Notes: a model not told the origin generated them from the sequence alone. A stretch of 64,000 bases of DNA from Pelagihabitans sp963710535 (GCA_963710535.1 CAVQAW010000003.1:868001-932000), one strand, 5' to 3'; positions 43,901-52,873 are shown, counted from the first letter of the stretch. Program-made: numbers and translations.

Positions 43901-44642
43901 CAGGCCCAAATACATGTCCCAAAAGCGGCAGGAACGCTTCGAACGCTTTCTCATGGGCGAAATGCCAGAGGAGGAGCAAGCTACTTTTCAGGCTAGTTTA
44001 GGGGATGATGCTGCCTTGCGACAAGACTTCGAAGCCTTCAAAGCACTCTTCACTGCCGTAGAGGAGGCCGGGCTTCGTGCAAAATTGGAAGATTTTCACC
44101 ATGCCTTTGACAGGAATAAGGAAAACCACGAAAAACGCGCTATTCCTTTACGTGTTAAATTATACTATGGCATGGCTGCTTCGATTGCCATATTGATGGC
44201 CTTGGGTGGTTATTGGTTCTTGATCGGCTCAAAAAAAGACGCACGGCTTTTTGAGGAATATTACCGACCCGATCCCGGCTTGCCTACCGTCATGCGCACC
44301 AGCGACAATAACTATGATTTTGATGAAGCTATGGTCTATTACAAACATGGAGATTATGAAGCAGCCCTTGAAAAGTGGGAAAAACTCCTGCTGGCCAAAC
44401 CGCAAAACGATACCCTGAATTATTTTTTAGGAAATACCTATCTCGCCCTTGACAAAGAAGAGGAAGGCATTAAGTATTTTGAGAGAACCTTGGGAAATGC
44501 GAATTCGTCATTTCTCGACGAAACCAAATTTTATTTAGGAATGGCCCATTTAAAGCTAGGGCACGAAGAAATTGCAAAAGAGTACTTCAAGCAGAGCAAA
44601 TCCCCAATGGCCATTGAGCTACTAGGCAAAATGAACAACTAG
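43878..44642 (+). CDS. Single-TM TPR protein, probable anti-sigma partner
   Basis: 254 aa. The cytoplasmic N terminus (about 1-80, FERFLMGEMPEEEQATFQ) resembles the start of anti-sigma factors. A membrane helix follows at about 95-113 (YYGMAASIAILMALGGYWF), then TPRs on the far side (YYKHGDYEAALEKWEKLLLA; GNTYLALDKEEEGIKYFERT). The overlap with the sigma gene suggests it controls that sigma factor. ATG at 43893 is an alternative start. Downstream is the CHAT gene, 7 bp away. Confidence 0.82.
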   Translation: MKSKLMDNRPKYMSQKRQERFERFLMGEMPEEEQATFQASLGDDAALRQDFEAFKALFTAVEEAGLRAKLEDFHHAFDRNKENHEKRAIPLRVKLYYGMAASIAILMALGGYWFLIGSKKDARLFEEYYRPDPGLPTVMRTSDNNYDFDEAMVYYKHGDYEAALEKWEKLLLAKPQNDTLNYFLGNTYLALDKEEEGIKYFERTLGNANSSFLDETKFYLGMAHLKLGHEEIAKEYFKQSKSPMAIELLGKMNN

Positions 44643-44648
44643 CCCGTT

Positions 44649-47084
44649 ATGAGAATATGTATTTCGACCCTATGGCTAGCTTTCATCATTCAGCTTTTTG
44701 GTCACGCTTCCCTTGCGCAGGAAAGTAATACAAATAACATAAAGCGAGGATCTATAGACAGCCTCATCCATTTAGACCAGCTCCAATTGGCCCGTGCGGC
44801 GCTAAAACAACAATTGGATTTTTACTGGGAATCTAAAAAATATGACAGCCTTCCGAATTATGTAAAGGTTGTTGCAAGTTATAGATTGGCCGATAACAAC
44901 TGGGATCTTGCCCTTGCTAAAGGCGAACAATTTGTATCGAAACTGCTTTCCCTGAATGACGATTTACTTTCCAAAAATGCCTATTTAGAATTGGCCAATC
45001 TTTACGATGATCACGGAAAACCGTCCAAGGCCTATGAACTCACCTTAAAAGCCCTTGGTTTTGCCGAAAAAATCGAAGATCCCAAAAAAGCGGATTTGGA
45101 GGGCATTTATTATGACTTGGGCACCAAGGCATTCAATATGGGAGATATCGCCCTATCGAAAAAACACCAGCTTAAAAATTTGGCATTGCGAAAGCGCAGT
45201 AAGGACCAGGACCATGAAATGAATTATCTCACCTACAACACCATGGGCAGATTGATGTGGTATTCCGGCCAACCCGATAGTTCTTTGTACTATTTCAAGG
45301 CGTCTTTGGTATCCATTGAAAAATTGGATAAAACACCAAAAAACCGATTTTATAGACCCGCAGTCGTCACAAGCAATATGGCCGCACTTTTACATGGTAT
45401 GGGAGAGGTAGGTCAAGCTATTTCGCTATCGGTGAACGCCCTTGGCCAGCTCGATCAATACGATAAAATGGTCACGAACGAGGCCGAAAAATTAAATGCC
45501 CTTAAGCAGAAATTCTTGTCACTGGATAATTTAGGAGGTTATTATGGCAGTATGGGCGAGTTTAACCTGGCCGAGCGCTTCCTCGAATACTCCTATCAAC
45601 AGAAAAAAAAGGTATTGGAAGGCAACGATATCAATATTTCAATTTCAATGATTTTGATCGGGCAAGAAAAGACCAACCTGAGAAAATTCAGTGAGGCAAA
45701 AAAAATATTGCAGGAGGCGATCGACAACCTCAATCAAATCCCATCCCCAAACCTATATTATCTGGCTTACGCCCATTCAAGTTTGGGAAGCGTTCATGAA
45801 GCAATGGGGGAACCCATCGAAGCGGCGAAGAATTTCGAAATGAGCGAAGAACTGTTTAGGAAAACGATGAATGGAGACTATACCAAGGATTTTTTGGATG
45901 AACTTTCCGATATGGCCCTATTTTATTCCAAAATAGGCAACGAAAGCAAGGCTGTGGCCCTTTCACAAGAAGCAATGGACTTTGTTCAAAATGGCGCATT
46001 GAGCAATGGCCTTCAGGGATATCTGCAAATGTTGAACAGGGCCATGGTGAGCTATAATCTAAAGCAATACCGCCTTGCCGAAGAACAGGCTCGTCTTGGC
46101 CTTGAGTTCTTTGAAAAAAATTTAAATCCTGTTTCCAAGGAAGATTCCATCCAGATTCAGTTTCGAAAACCCGAAAATCTCCTGCTTTGGGCCAAAAGTG
46201 CCTATGCACTTGAAAGCAAAAAGGAACCCGCATTCTATTTGACTTTGCTGCAAAGCATGAAAGCGTGTTTTAACATTTTAAACCAAAGAAAAGCCATACT
46301 AAGTTCGTATGCTGACATCAGCACCCTGATGAAGGAAAGTGACGAAGTCTTTCAATTCACAAAAAAACTGTATTACGAATTGTATGCCCTCACAGATGAT
46401 ACGAAATATTTAAATGCGATGATTTCGATGAACGAGTCTTCGATCTATACCAGGATAAGGGATAGAATGAACATCCATGAAATGTCATTTGCCAACGTGC
46501 CCGAACCTGTAATCAAGCGAGAAGAACAGCTCAAAAAAAAGTTGAGGTCATCACTGAAAGAAATCAATTTAAAAGGGACCGATCAATTTTTTAAGGCCAA
46601 TAATTCCAGGAATATTTTTTTGGATTCGCTTAAAACGGCTTATCCTGAGTATTATCAAATGCGATATGCTCTACTGGAGGAGTCCTTGCCCGACCTCAGT
46701 AAAAGCATTCCAAAGGCGACCACCTTGATCAGATATTTATTTATTGACGACCACCTCTATGCCTATGTCGTTGATAGCAATACCACCCATTTAAAAAAGC
46801 TCGACTATGATGGTACCCAAAATCGCATTCGGGAATTATCGGATTACGACAATTTATCCATAAAATCGGATATTTCCGGAGAGGGTTTTTCAAAGAAGGC
46901 GTCCAAAAGTTTAGAGGCCCATAGCCAAGGTCCATGGAAAAAAGCAAGTCCAAGAGCTATATCAAGTTGCCCGAAAAAGGTGTTGACCTGTTACCTGCAC
47001 ATTAGTGCGCAGCATTTTGGAAATCGAGCATCGGTGTTTTTGTACCGTATGTCTTACCGACTTTGGTCCTCCAACCGATTTTAG
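44649..47084 (+). pseudogene. TPR-CHAT protein, truncated; fused to dehydrogenase 3' end
   Basis: Signal peptide (cleavage near SLAQE) and several TPRs (about 30-480), then a CHAT domain beginning near LIRYLFIDDHLYAYVVD (about residue 700). CHAT is a caspase-like peptidase domain whose catalytic His and Cys come late; the frame leaves authentic sequence near residue 760 and continues with the tail PWKKASPRAISSCPKK, translated from the 47-bp repeat in another frame, then unrelated residues to a stop at 47084. The catalytic His/Cys are missing, so it is probably inactive. It is third in the ECF operon. Confidence 0.82.
46932..46978 (+). repeat. 47-bp perfect direct repeat, copy 2
   Basis: Identical to 41812-41858. 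Here it lies at the junction of the CHAT gene and a remnant that reads, in its own frame from ATG 46934, MEKSKSKSYIKLPEK followed by GVDLLPAH and TAG at 47003-47005. This is clearly the 3' end of a second, diverged dehydrogenase gene (the complete gene ends NKDLLPSN). Confidence 0.9.
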
Positions 47085-47213
47085 GCCCTGATCTTCCCGT
47101 AATTCCCTTTGTAAAAGCTATGGTGATCGAAGCATCAAAAGGCAATAATGGATCGGCATCCACCGAAGCCCGCAGTTTATAGCAAGCTGAAACGTATTAG
47201 ACAAAATTAAAAA
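47085..47213. other. Decayed sequence between the CHAT fusion and the ssrA region
   Basis: A plus-strand frame overlapping from about 47006 to its TAG near 47181 reads residues such as FWKSSIGVFVPYVLPTLVL and has no start codon. It may be a further gene remnant, but homology cannot be judged here. Confidence 0.35.
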
Positions 47214-47253
47214 GCCCTCCTACGCTCTCTATAAATCGAGAGCTTCGGAGGGC
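47214..47253 (-). terminator. Strong bipartite hairpin followed by a U-tract on the minus strand
   Basis: GCCCTCC and GCTCTC (47214-47229) pair with GAGAGC and GGAGGGC (47238-47253) with a 3x3 internal loop and an 8-nt tip. Read on the minus strand it is followed by TTTTTAATTTTG, a good intrinsic terminator. What transcript it ends is unclear; the tmRNA has its own terminator at 47349-47383. Confidence 0.6.
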
Positions 47254-47257
47254 GTAG

Positions 47258-47274
47258 GTGGAGCTGGAGGGATT
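47258..47274. other. Partial copy of the tmRNA 3' end (possible att remnant)
   Basis: GTGGAGCTGGAGGGATT matches the tmRNA 3' end at 47417-47433 (GTGGAGCCGGAGGGATT) at 16 of 17 bases. Integrases that use ssrA leave such repeats. It lies within a sequence able to form an outer stem CGTAGGT (47253-47259) with ACCTACG (47275-47281), so it could also be a tRNA-like RNA remnant. Confidence 0.4.
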
Positions 47275-47348
47275 ACCTACGGTGTTCCCTAAAGCTACCG
47301 TCCTGTAAATGCGGCTATCCGTTCCTGCGGTCCGGGCGTCTTAAAACA

Positions 47349-47383
47349 AAAATATCCGCTCAAGTAAACTTGGCGGATATTTT
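47349..47383 (-). terminator. tmRNA terminator hairpin
   Basis: AAAATATCCGC (47349-47359) pairs perfectly with GCGGATATTTT (47373-47383); the inner CAAG/CTTG extends the stem past one bulged base. Flanking U-rich sequence exists on both sides, so it may work in both directions. It begins 35 bp beyond the tmRNA 3' end on the minus strand. Confidence 0.75.
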
Positions 47384-47417
47384 AGGTTTTAAACCGCAGC
47401 TTAGCTGCGCTCAATCG

Positions 47418-47813
47418 TGGAGCCGGAGGGATTCGAACCCTCGTCCAAACAAGCAATTACAATGCTTTCTACATGTTTAGTCTTCATTTGTTTTTCGATG
47501 CACGACCGACCGAAAACCGCCTATCGTACACTTAGCTTCTTAAGGTTTTGGTGACACTGGCGAAGCAACAGTGTCCTTATGTTGACATTTCTGGTGCCCC
47601 TTGATGAACCGCCGCCAACAAGGGCTTTTCAGGGACATCTCGCTTTCCGACCTGGTCGGAACGAGGCTAAATCCTACTGTGATTCGGATTAAGCGGCAAG
47701 AGCGTAATTAGATTCGCCAATTAAAAGTGTGAAATATGAGATTAACGAGCTGTATCCCAGCGCTCGACATGCTTACATTCCAATTGGTCTCGCTGTCAAA
47801 ACCAGTCGGCCCC
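47418..47813 (-). ncRNA. ssrA: Transfer-messenger RNA (tmRNA)
   Basis: About 396 nt. The 5' end reads GGGGCCGACTGGTTTTGACA, and the 3' end carries a TPsiC arm (GGTTCGAATCCCTCC) and acceptor strand CGGCTCCA; 5' GGGGCCG pairs with 3' CGGCUCC. CCA is not encoded and must be added. The mRNA-like part holds the resume frame GGC GAA TCT AAT TAC GCT (then CTT GCC GCT TAA), at 47689-47718 on the minus strand, giving the degradation tag GESNYALAA. tmRNA rescues ribosomes stalled on broken mRNA with SmpB. Ends are set by base pairing and could be off by one or two bases. Confidence 0.97.
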
Positions 47814-47821
47814 TTCAATGA

Positions 47822-47846
47822 GTTAGAAAAACTTGTTTTTCGTCAA
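47822..47846 (-). promoter_or_regulatory. Candidate tmRNA promoter
   Basis: On the minus strand TTGAC (47842-47846) and TAAC (47822-47825) lie upstream of the tmRNA 5' end with a spacing close to a housekeeping promoter. The match to the Bacteroidota -7 element is partial. Confidence 0.4.
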
Positions 47847-47854
47847 CGAATTGA

Positions 47855-47873
47855 ATCCCGCCTTTGGCGGGAT
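47855..47873. repeat. Palindromic hairpin ATCCCGCC-TTT-GGCGGGAT
   Basis: Eight-base perfect arms and a 3-base loop, just upstream of the tmRNA promoter. A T-run follows on the plus strand only after an 11-bp gap, so terminator function is doubtful; a dispersed REP-like element is as likely. Confidence 0.5.
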
Positions 47874-48323
47874 ATTCTCTCATGATTTTTTTCAAAGAAC
47901 AATTTCAGTCCGATCCGCCATGGAGGTTCCCACCGCGGTCCGCAAAGATACCCCAAAAAGTATTCCAAAAAAAACATAGGCCAACTTGACAGGCCGCTCC
48001 GCAATAACCAAAACGGAGTGCCATGCCATTAGAACCCTTAACACTCCCCCTATTGTAGCGATTGGGCAACTTACTTGGCCAAGGCTTTCCTACTTTGGAA
48101 AATATCAAGGAAATCAGTTACATGGTGTTCTTTTTTTTAGTTCATTTGTGCCGAATATTTTTGATGCCCATTTAGGCCATGATATCGCATTGTACTGTCC
48201 TCTTTTAAGCACTTTGAAAGAACACTCCAATATTGAACAAAAGATGATCCCCCGCAGGAACGCGAATGTCAAGTCCATTCATAAGACCCACAGATCAGCG
48301 TCCCCTTTAAACGAAAATCAAAA

Positions 48324-49619
48324 GTGAACAAAGCCGTTAAAAACTCGAAAAAATTTCTCTTTATCTCCCGTTGGGGAGAATCGTTGGATATTGTACACGC
48401 TACCCTCAACGAAGGCAAGGCTGTAAAAATGTGCATAGAAGAACCGAGCTGCCGGGAGATCGGTGCGGGTTTTGTGCCCAAAGTAAGGGACTGGCGAAAG
48501 CATATCGATTGGGCAGATGTGGTGATTTTTGATTATACCGGCAATGGCGACGAATGCGAGAAATTACGCGCTTCGGGCAAATATGTATTTGGCGGAACCC
48601 CCTATACCGACAAACTTGAATTGGACCGTAATTTTGGCCAAGATGAGCTCAAAAAACACAAAATCAACATCTTGCCCTTCAAGGAGTTCCATACCTTCAA
48701 AGATGCCATCCGTTATGTCGAGAACCATCCGAATGCCTATGTGATCAAGCCCTCCGGTGACACCCAGGAATGGAAGCAACTGCTCTTCGTGGGCAATGAT
48801 GACGAGGGGCTCGATGTGATCCGGATCCTGAAAGCCTATGAAAAGTCATGGGGCGACGATTTCGGCACCTTTCAATTGCAACGCAAGGTAAAGGGCGTGG
48901 AAATTTCGATTGCGGCATTTTTCAACGGTACCCAATTTCTCAATCCGATAAACGTCACTTTCGAACATAAAAAGCTGTTTCCCAAAGAATTGGGCGTCTC
49001 TACCGGCGAAATGGGCACCAGTATGTTCTGGACCAAGGATTCACCTATTTTCGACCGTACCTTGAAGAAATTCGAGGCCACCCTGGCCCAGTCCGGATTC
49101 CGGGGCCATATCGATATCAACTGCATCGTAAACGGGGTGGGCATCTATCCCCTTGAATTCACCTCGCGTTTCGGCTTTCCGCAAATTTTTATACAGCGGG
49201 CGGGACTTGCCGAACCCATCAGCGATCTTCTCTACGGAGTGGCCAGTGGGGAAAAAAACCAGATCCAGGTAAAAAAAGGATTCCAAGTTGGCTCCTATAT
49301 CGTGGTGCCGCCCTTCCCGTACGATGATAAAAAAACCTTTGAGCTCTTTTCCAAAGATGCCGTGGTCGTCTTCAAAAAAGACAAGAACGAAGGGGTGCAT
49401 CCGATGCACGTTAAAAAGGTAAACGATGAATGGCTGATCACCGGCAATACCGGTATCGCCGTTTTGGTCGCCGGAACGGGGCTCACCATGCGCGACGCAC
49501 AGAAAATGATGTACAACAGGATCAGCAATGTGATCATCAACAATGGGTACTATAGAACCGATATCGGAGATCGTTGGTTCGAGGATTCGGACAAACTCTG
49601 GTCTTGGGGCCTTCTTTAA
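48324..49619 (+). CDS. PurD-like ATP-grasp ligase
   Basis: 431 aa, no signal; the first residues use GTG or an upstream codon (annotated start at 48324). It resembles phosphoribosylamine-glycine ligase (PurD): the ATP-grasp domain contains YVIKPSGDTQEWKQLLFVG, VKGVEISIAAFFNG, and GEMGTSMFW in the glycine/phosphate region, then EFTSRFGFPQ. The Rossmann-like N terminus (ISRWGESLDIVHATL) lacks the usual GxGGRE start of true PurD, so it is probably a relative with another substrate pair. The GNAT gene starts 11 bp later and a LYS1-type dehydrogenase follows, suggesting a small biosynthetic unit. Confidence 0.8.
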   Translation: MNKAVKNSKKFLFISRWGESLDIVHATLNEGKAVKMCIEEPSCREIGAGFVPKVRDWRKHIDWADVVIFDYTGNGDECEKLRASGKYVFGGTPYTDKLELDRNFGQDELKKHKINILPFKEFHTFKDAIRYVENHPNAYVIKPSGDTQEWKQLLFVGNDDEGLDVIRILKAYEKSWGDDFGTFQLQRKVKGVEISIAAFFNGTQFLNPINVTFEHKKLFPKELGVSTGEMGTSMFWTKDSPIFDRTLKKFEATLAQSGFRGHIDINCIVNGVGIYPLEFTSRFGFPQIFIQRAGLAEPISDLLYGVASGEKNQIQVKKGFQVGSYIVVPPFPYDDKKTFELFSKDAVVVFKKDKNEGVHPMHVKKVNDEWLITGNTGIAVLVAGTGLTMRDAQKMMYNRISNVIINNGYYRTDIGDRWFEDSDKLWSWGLL

Positions 49620-49630
49620 CGGCAAAGTAA

Positions 49631-50092
49631 ATGGACTGCAACTTTGTGGAACTTTCAGGAAATCCGGATGACTTTTTCCAAATTTTGCCGGTCGATTGGA
49701 AAAATGAAATCACCCCGATCTGGAAACGTTATGCCACAAAAACCCAAATTTTTGTACTGAAAGACGGGGGCCAAATTGTTGCCGGTGGTATAGTGGCCCA
49801 CGGCATGCCCTTGGATATGCACCACTTTTTTCAAGAAGTTACGGAATGGGTCGACAAAGGATACCGTTATATAGGCTATCTATGGGTCATTGAAAACAGA
49901 CGGAACCTTCGATTGGGATCGCTGTGGCTTGAAGCCTTGGCCAAACATGATCCGAAGGTAAATTACTGGCTCACCATAGAGGAGGAAGAACTCAAGCAAT
50001 TCTACCTTCGAAACGGCTTTCGAACGGTCAAAAAAATCGAAAAAAACGGCCTTACCGAATGGTTAATGGTGAAGGATAGACCAGGAAATTAA
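49631..50092 (+). CDS. GNAT-family N-acetyltransferase-like protein
   Basis: 153 aa. IGYLWVIENRRNLRLGSLWLEAL is split over the region around residues 80-100 and contains the acetyl-CoA-binding R-x-x-x-G-x-G/L-type loop (RRNLRLGSL); EEEELKQFYLRNGFRTV is the final motif B-like strand and helix. No signal. It lies 11 bp after the ATP-grasp gene, so co-transcription is nearly certain; it might acetylate the product of that enzyme. Substrate unknown. Confidence 0.82.
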   Translation: MDCNFVELSGNPDDFFQILPVDWKNEITPIWKRYATKTQIFVLKDGGQIVAGGIVAHGMPLDMHHFFQEVTEWVDKGYRYIGYLWVIENRRNLRLGSLWLEALAKHDPKVNYWLTIEEEELKQFYLRNGFRTVKKIEKNGLTEWLMVKDRPGN

Positions 50093-50190
50093 GCCACTCA
50101 TCCAGTATTCCAACAAAAAGTTTTGCAGAGGCCAACGCATCTGTTACATTTGACACTCCTACGGGCTAGATTGTTACAATACTAAATTAT

Positions 50191-51396
50191 ATGAGATTCG
50201 GAATCATCAGGGAACGCAAAAATCCGCCCGATCGCAGGGTGGTACTATCACCGGAAGCATGCCACGAGGTTTTGGCCACTTACAAAAAGGCCGAAATCTG
50301 TGTTGAACCCTCACCCATCAGAACCTTCACCGATGCAGAGTATCGCGCAAAGGGCATCACCGTTGCCTCCGAAATGAACGATTGTGCTGTACTTTTAGGC
50401 GTCAAGGAAGTGCCGATCGAGGCCTTGATTGCCGATAAAAAATATTTTTTCTTTTCCCATACGATCAAGAAACAGCCCTACAACAGAAAATTGCTACGGG
50501 CCATATTGGAAAAGCGGATCGAACTGTACGATCATGAAGTCATCACCAATACAAAGGGTATCCGACTGGTAGCCTTCGGGCGTTATGCGGGCATCGTGGG
50601 CGCCTATAACGGATTCCGAGCCTATGGCCTGAAACATGATCTATTTACACTCCCCAAGGCTGAAAGTTTGAAAGATCAGCAAGCATTGATTGCCGAACTG
50701 AAGAAAGTGAAGTTGCCGAACCTCAAAATATTGCTTACCGGCAAAGGAAGGGTGGGCAACGGTGCCAAGGAAATGCTCGATGCGATGCAACTGAAAAAAG
50801 TAACCGTGGAGGCCTATCTCCGTCAAGATTTTAAGGAAGCTGTTTATTGCCAGATCGACGCATCTGAATATAACAAACGCAAAGACGGCATTCGGGGCAA
50901 TAAAGCAGATTTCTTTCAAAACCCACAAGACTATCGGTCGAATTTCTTTCGTTTTGCCAAGGTCACCGATTTCTACATCGCCGGTCATTTTTATGGGCAG
51001 GGCGCGCCCTATTTGTTCACACGGGAAGATGCCAAAAGCCCAGATTTTAAAATCAAGGTTGTGGCCGACATCAGTTGTGATATAGATGGCCCCGTGGCCA
51101 CTACCATCAGGGCCTCAACCATCGCAGAGCCCGTTTATGGGTACGATCCCCATACGGAACAGGAAACCGATTATACATCGCCCAATGCTATCGCGGTTAT
51201 GGCGGTCGACAACCTGCCCTGTGAATTGCCCCGTGATGCGAGTTACGGATTTGGCAGTGCCTTCGTTCAACATGTCATACCTGCATTCTTCAACGGCGAC
51301 AGGGATGGTATCCTAGAACGGGCCCGTATGACGCAAAATGGAAAACTTACCGAACGCTTTGCCTATCTTCAGGATTATGTTGATGGGATTTCCTAA
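50191..51396 (+). CDS. Alanine/saccharopine dehydrogenase-type oxidoreductase
   Basis: 401 aa. The N-terminal domain begins FGIIRERKNPPDRRVVLSPEA, matching the alanine dehydrogenase / LYS1 (saccharopine dehydrogenase) family; the NAD motif is ILLTGKGRVGNGAKEML, and IRASTIAEPVYGYD is in the catalytic domain. It is longer than alanine dehydrogenases and closer to eukaryote-type LYS1. It would oxidise or form an amino acid derivative reductively. It follows the ATP-grasp/GNAT pair by 100 bp in the same direction. Confidence 0.82.
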   Translation: MRFGIIRERKNPPDRRVVLSPEACHEVLATYKKAEICVEPSPIRTFTDAEYRAKGITVASEMNDCAVLLGVKEVPIEALIADKKYFFFSHTIKKQPYNRKLLRAILEKRIELYDHEVITNTKGIRLVAFGRYAGIVGAYNGFRAYGLKHDLFTLPKAESLKDQQALIAELKKVKLPNLKILLTGKGRVGNGAKEMLDAMQLKKVTVEAYLRQDFKEAVYCQIDASEYNKRKDGIRGNKADFFQNPQDYRSNFFRFAKVTDFYIAGHFYGQGAPYLFTREDAKSPDFKIKVVADISCDIDGPVATTIRASTIAEPVYGYDPHTEQETDYTSPNAIAVMAVDNLPCELPRDASYGFGSAFVQHVIPAFFNGDRDGILERARMTQNGKLTERFAYLQDYVDGIS

Positions 51397-51471
51397 ACAA
51401 GGAATATCGATTTTTTGGCTACCCAAATATTACAAAAATTGCTATCTTGTAAGGCTTTCTAAAATTGAATT

Positions 51472-51729
51472 GTGAATTTTAATTGGATCTTTAAGGGGAA
51501 GGTCGACGACAAACTCAAAAGGTTTTGCGTGGAACTGGAATATCAGTTGAGGCCCAAAATCACACGGTTCTTAATGGATCGTCTGGAAATTGACTATGAC
51601 GGGGATTTTACCGATTTTTATTTCGATATCGATTTGGATAGCAAACAAATCACACTTTCCAAAAAGACCCCTGAAGAATACCTTCAACGCATCGGTTCCG
51701 ATTTTGAGATGGAAATCAATCCAATTTGA
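51472..51729 (+). CDS. Small hypothetical protein, 85 aa
   Basis: GTG start at 51472, the first codon of the frame with enough protein-like character (ELEYQLRPKITRFLMDRLEI). Acidic, no signal or membrane segment. The next gene is convergent (its stop is 10 bp away). No family recognised; possibly monofunctional regulator or enzyme subunit. Confidence 0.5.
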   Translation: MNFNWIFKGKVDDKLKRFCVELEYQLRPKITRFLMDRLEIDYDGDFTDFYFDIDLDSKQITLSKKTPEEYLQRIGSDFEMEINPI

Positions 51730-51738
51730 TGCTGATCT

Positions 51739-52869
51739 CTACTTCACTTCAACCTTCCATGTAATCACGGGGTGCTGCTTTGGCGCAATATAGGCGCCCA
51801 ATGCCTTCAATCTCAGGTCGAGCGCTGGCAATATTTCGATGGTCTTGATGCGCAGCACTGCGTTTTTACCGGCCTTGATTTCGAAAATGGGCGGGTTGGT
51901 ATAGAAGGTAAAGGGCATCTGGTTCTCGAACAACAGATCGCTGCTGCAATTGTTTTTGAGCTCCACTTCCAGAACGGCCGTATCCTCAATATATGTAGCC
52001 TTCAACACCTCTACGCTGGCTTTTATCAAAGGCTCCAGATATTGGGCCCTACCTACCAGTAGATCATTAAAGATGGCGGCTGTCCTTCCAGCGAACAAAG
52101 CTTCACGCAGGCTGGCCAAGGTCCGCTCCTTCGCAAAAACCAGGGTAATGGGCCGGTGGTTGCCATTTTCGGTATAGTCCCAATCGATAAGGCCATGGAT
52201 ATCGCTGGTGCCCATAATGGTCAAATCATATTCGAGTGCCAGGGCAAGTGATTCTTCGGCGTAGTCCAAAGAATTGATCACCTCGATACCGTGCAATTCC
52301 CCATTCTTGATCCGCTCTTTTTGAAAATCGCTCATGATGGGCATACCGGTCGGACTCTGGGCATGCCATGCCGGGTGGTTCCAAAATACGAAGGCCTGCT
52401 GCTTTTTGGCTTCCATAAAAGCGGTTTCCGGGGCATCGTTCAAAAGCTTGTTGGCATCTGAGATAAAAATAGCATTGCTGTGCCCTACCGGTTCTGAACG
52501 CGTGATCTCGGAACCGGGCACAATCAACAGATCGTGATTTTGTGCTTCCTCCAATGCCAAATGATAGGCTCGGTTTCGGTCTGGGTGCGGAATGTCGTCC
52601 TTGTGTGGTTGGTATTCCAGATGTTCGGTCAATGAAATGGCGTCCAAATTTTCACGCAACGATTCTTGTACCCTGATGCCAGGCCAAACGGCGCCATCGG
52701 AAAAAACCGTGTGCTGGTGCAAATCGGCCTTTAATGAAAGGTAGCCGGGGATATTGGGATAGCTTAAAGCCATAGTGCCCCTATGCGTATGGTCTTGGGC
52801 GTAAAAGGCCATGTTCGACAGCAATAAAATGATCAGGAGCCGCTTTTTCATAGAGAATAGGTATTTCAT
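51739..52869 (-). CDS. PHP-domain phosphodiesterase, secreted (Sb-PDE-like)
   Basis: 376 aa with signal peptide (Met1 or Met7; cleavage near AFYAQD). Metal-binding PHP signature: KADLHQHTVFSDG, ISLTEHLEY, PGSEITRSEP, FWNHPAWH and GTSDIHGLIDWD. The C-terminal part is a beta-rich extension. This form is annotated in Flavobacteriia as Sb-PDE-type phosphodiesterase. It would cleave a phosphodiester outside the cytoplasm, possibly for phosphate or nucleic-acid scavenging. The upstream transglutaminase gene ends 5 bp away, an operon. Confidence 0.87.
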   Translation of the reverse strand: MKYLFSMKKRLLIILLLSNMAFYAQDHTHRGTMALSYPNIPGYLSLKADLHQHTVFSDGAVWPGIRVQESLRENLDAISLTEHLEYQPHKDDIPHPDRNRAYHLALEEAQNHDLLIVPGSEITRSEPVGHSNAIFISDANKLLNDAPETAFMEAKKQQAFVFWNHPAWHAQSPTGMPIMSDFQKERIKNGELHGIEVINSLDYAEESLALALEYDLTIMGTSDIHGLIDWDYTENGNHRPITLVFAKERTLASLREALFAGRTAAIFNDLLVGRAQYLEPLIKASVEVLKATYIEDTAVLEVELKNNCSSDLLFENQMPFTFYTNPPIFEIKAGKNAVLRIKTIEILPALDLRLKALGAYIAPKQHPVITWKVEVK

Positions 52870-52873
52870 GAAA

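Larger units (their letters stand above)
47814..48323. other. Intergenic region, 510 bp
   Basis: It contains the tmRNA promoter and a perfect hairpin ATCCCGCC-TTT-GGCGGGAT at 47855-47873. Short frames on both strands (for example 47905-48108 minus) have no domain character. The rest should hold the promoter of the ATP-grasp gene; nothing more is seen. Confidence 0.5.

Noticed and set aside
47905..48108. 67-residue minus frame upstream of the tmRNA gene
   Set aside because: No domain character, and it lies in the promoter region of the ATP-grasp gene.
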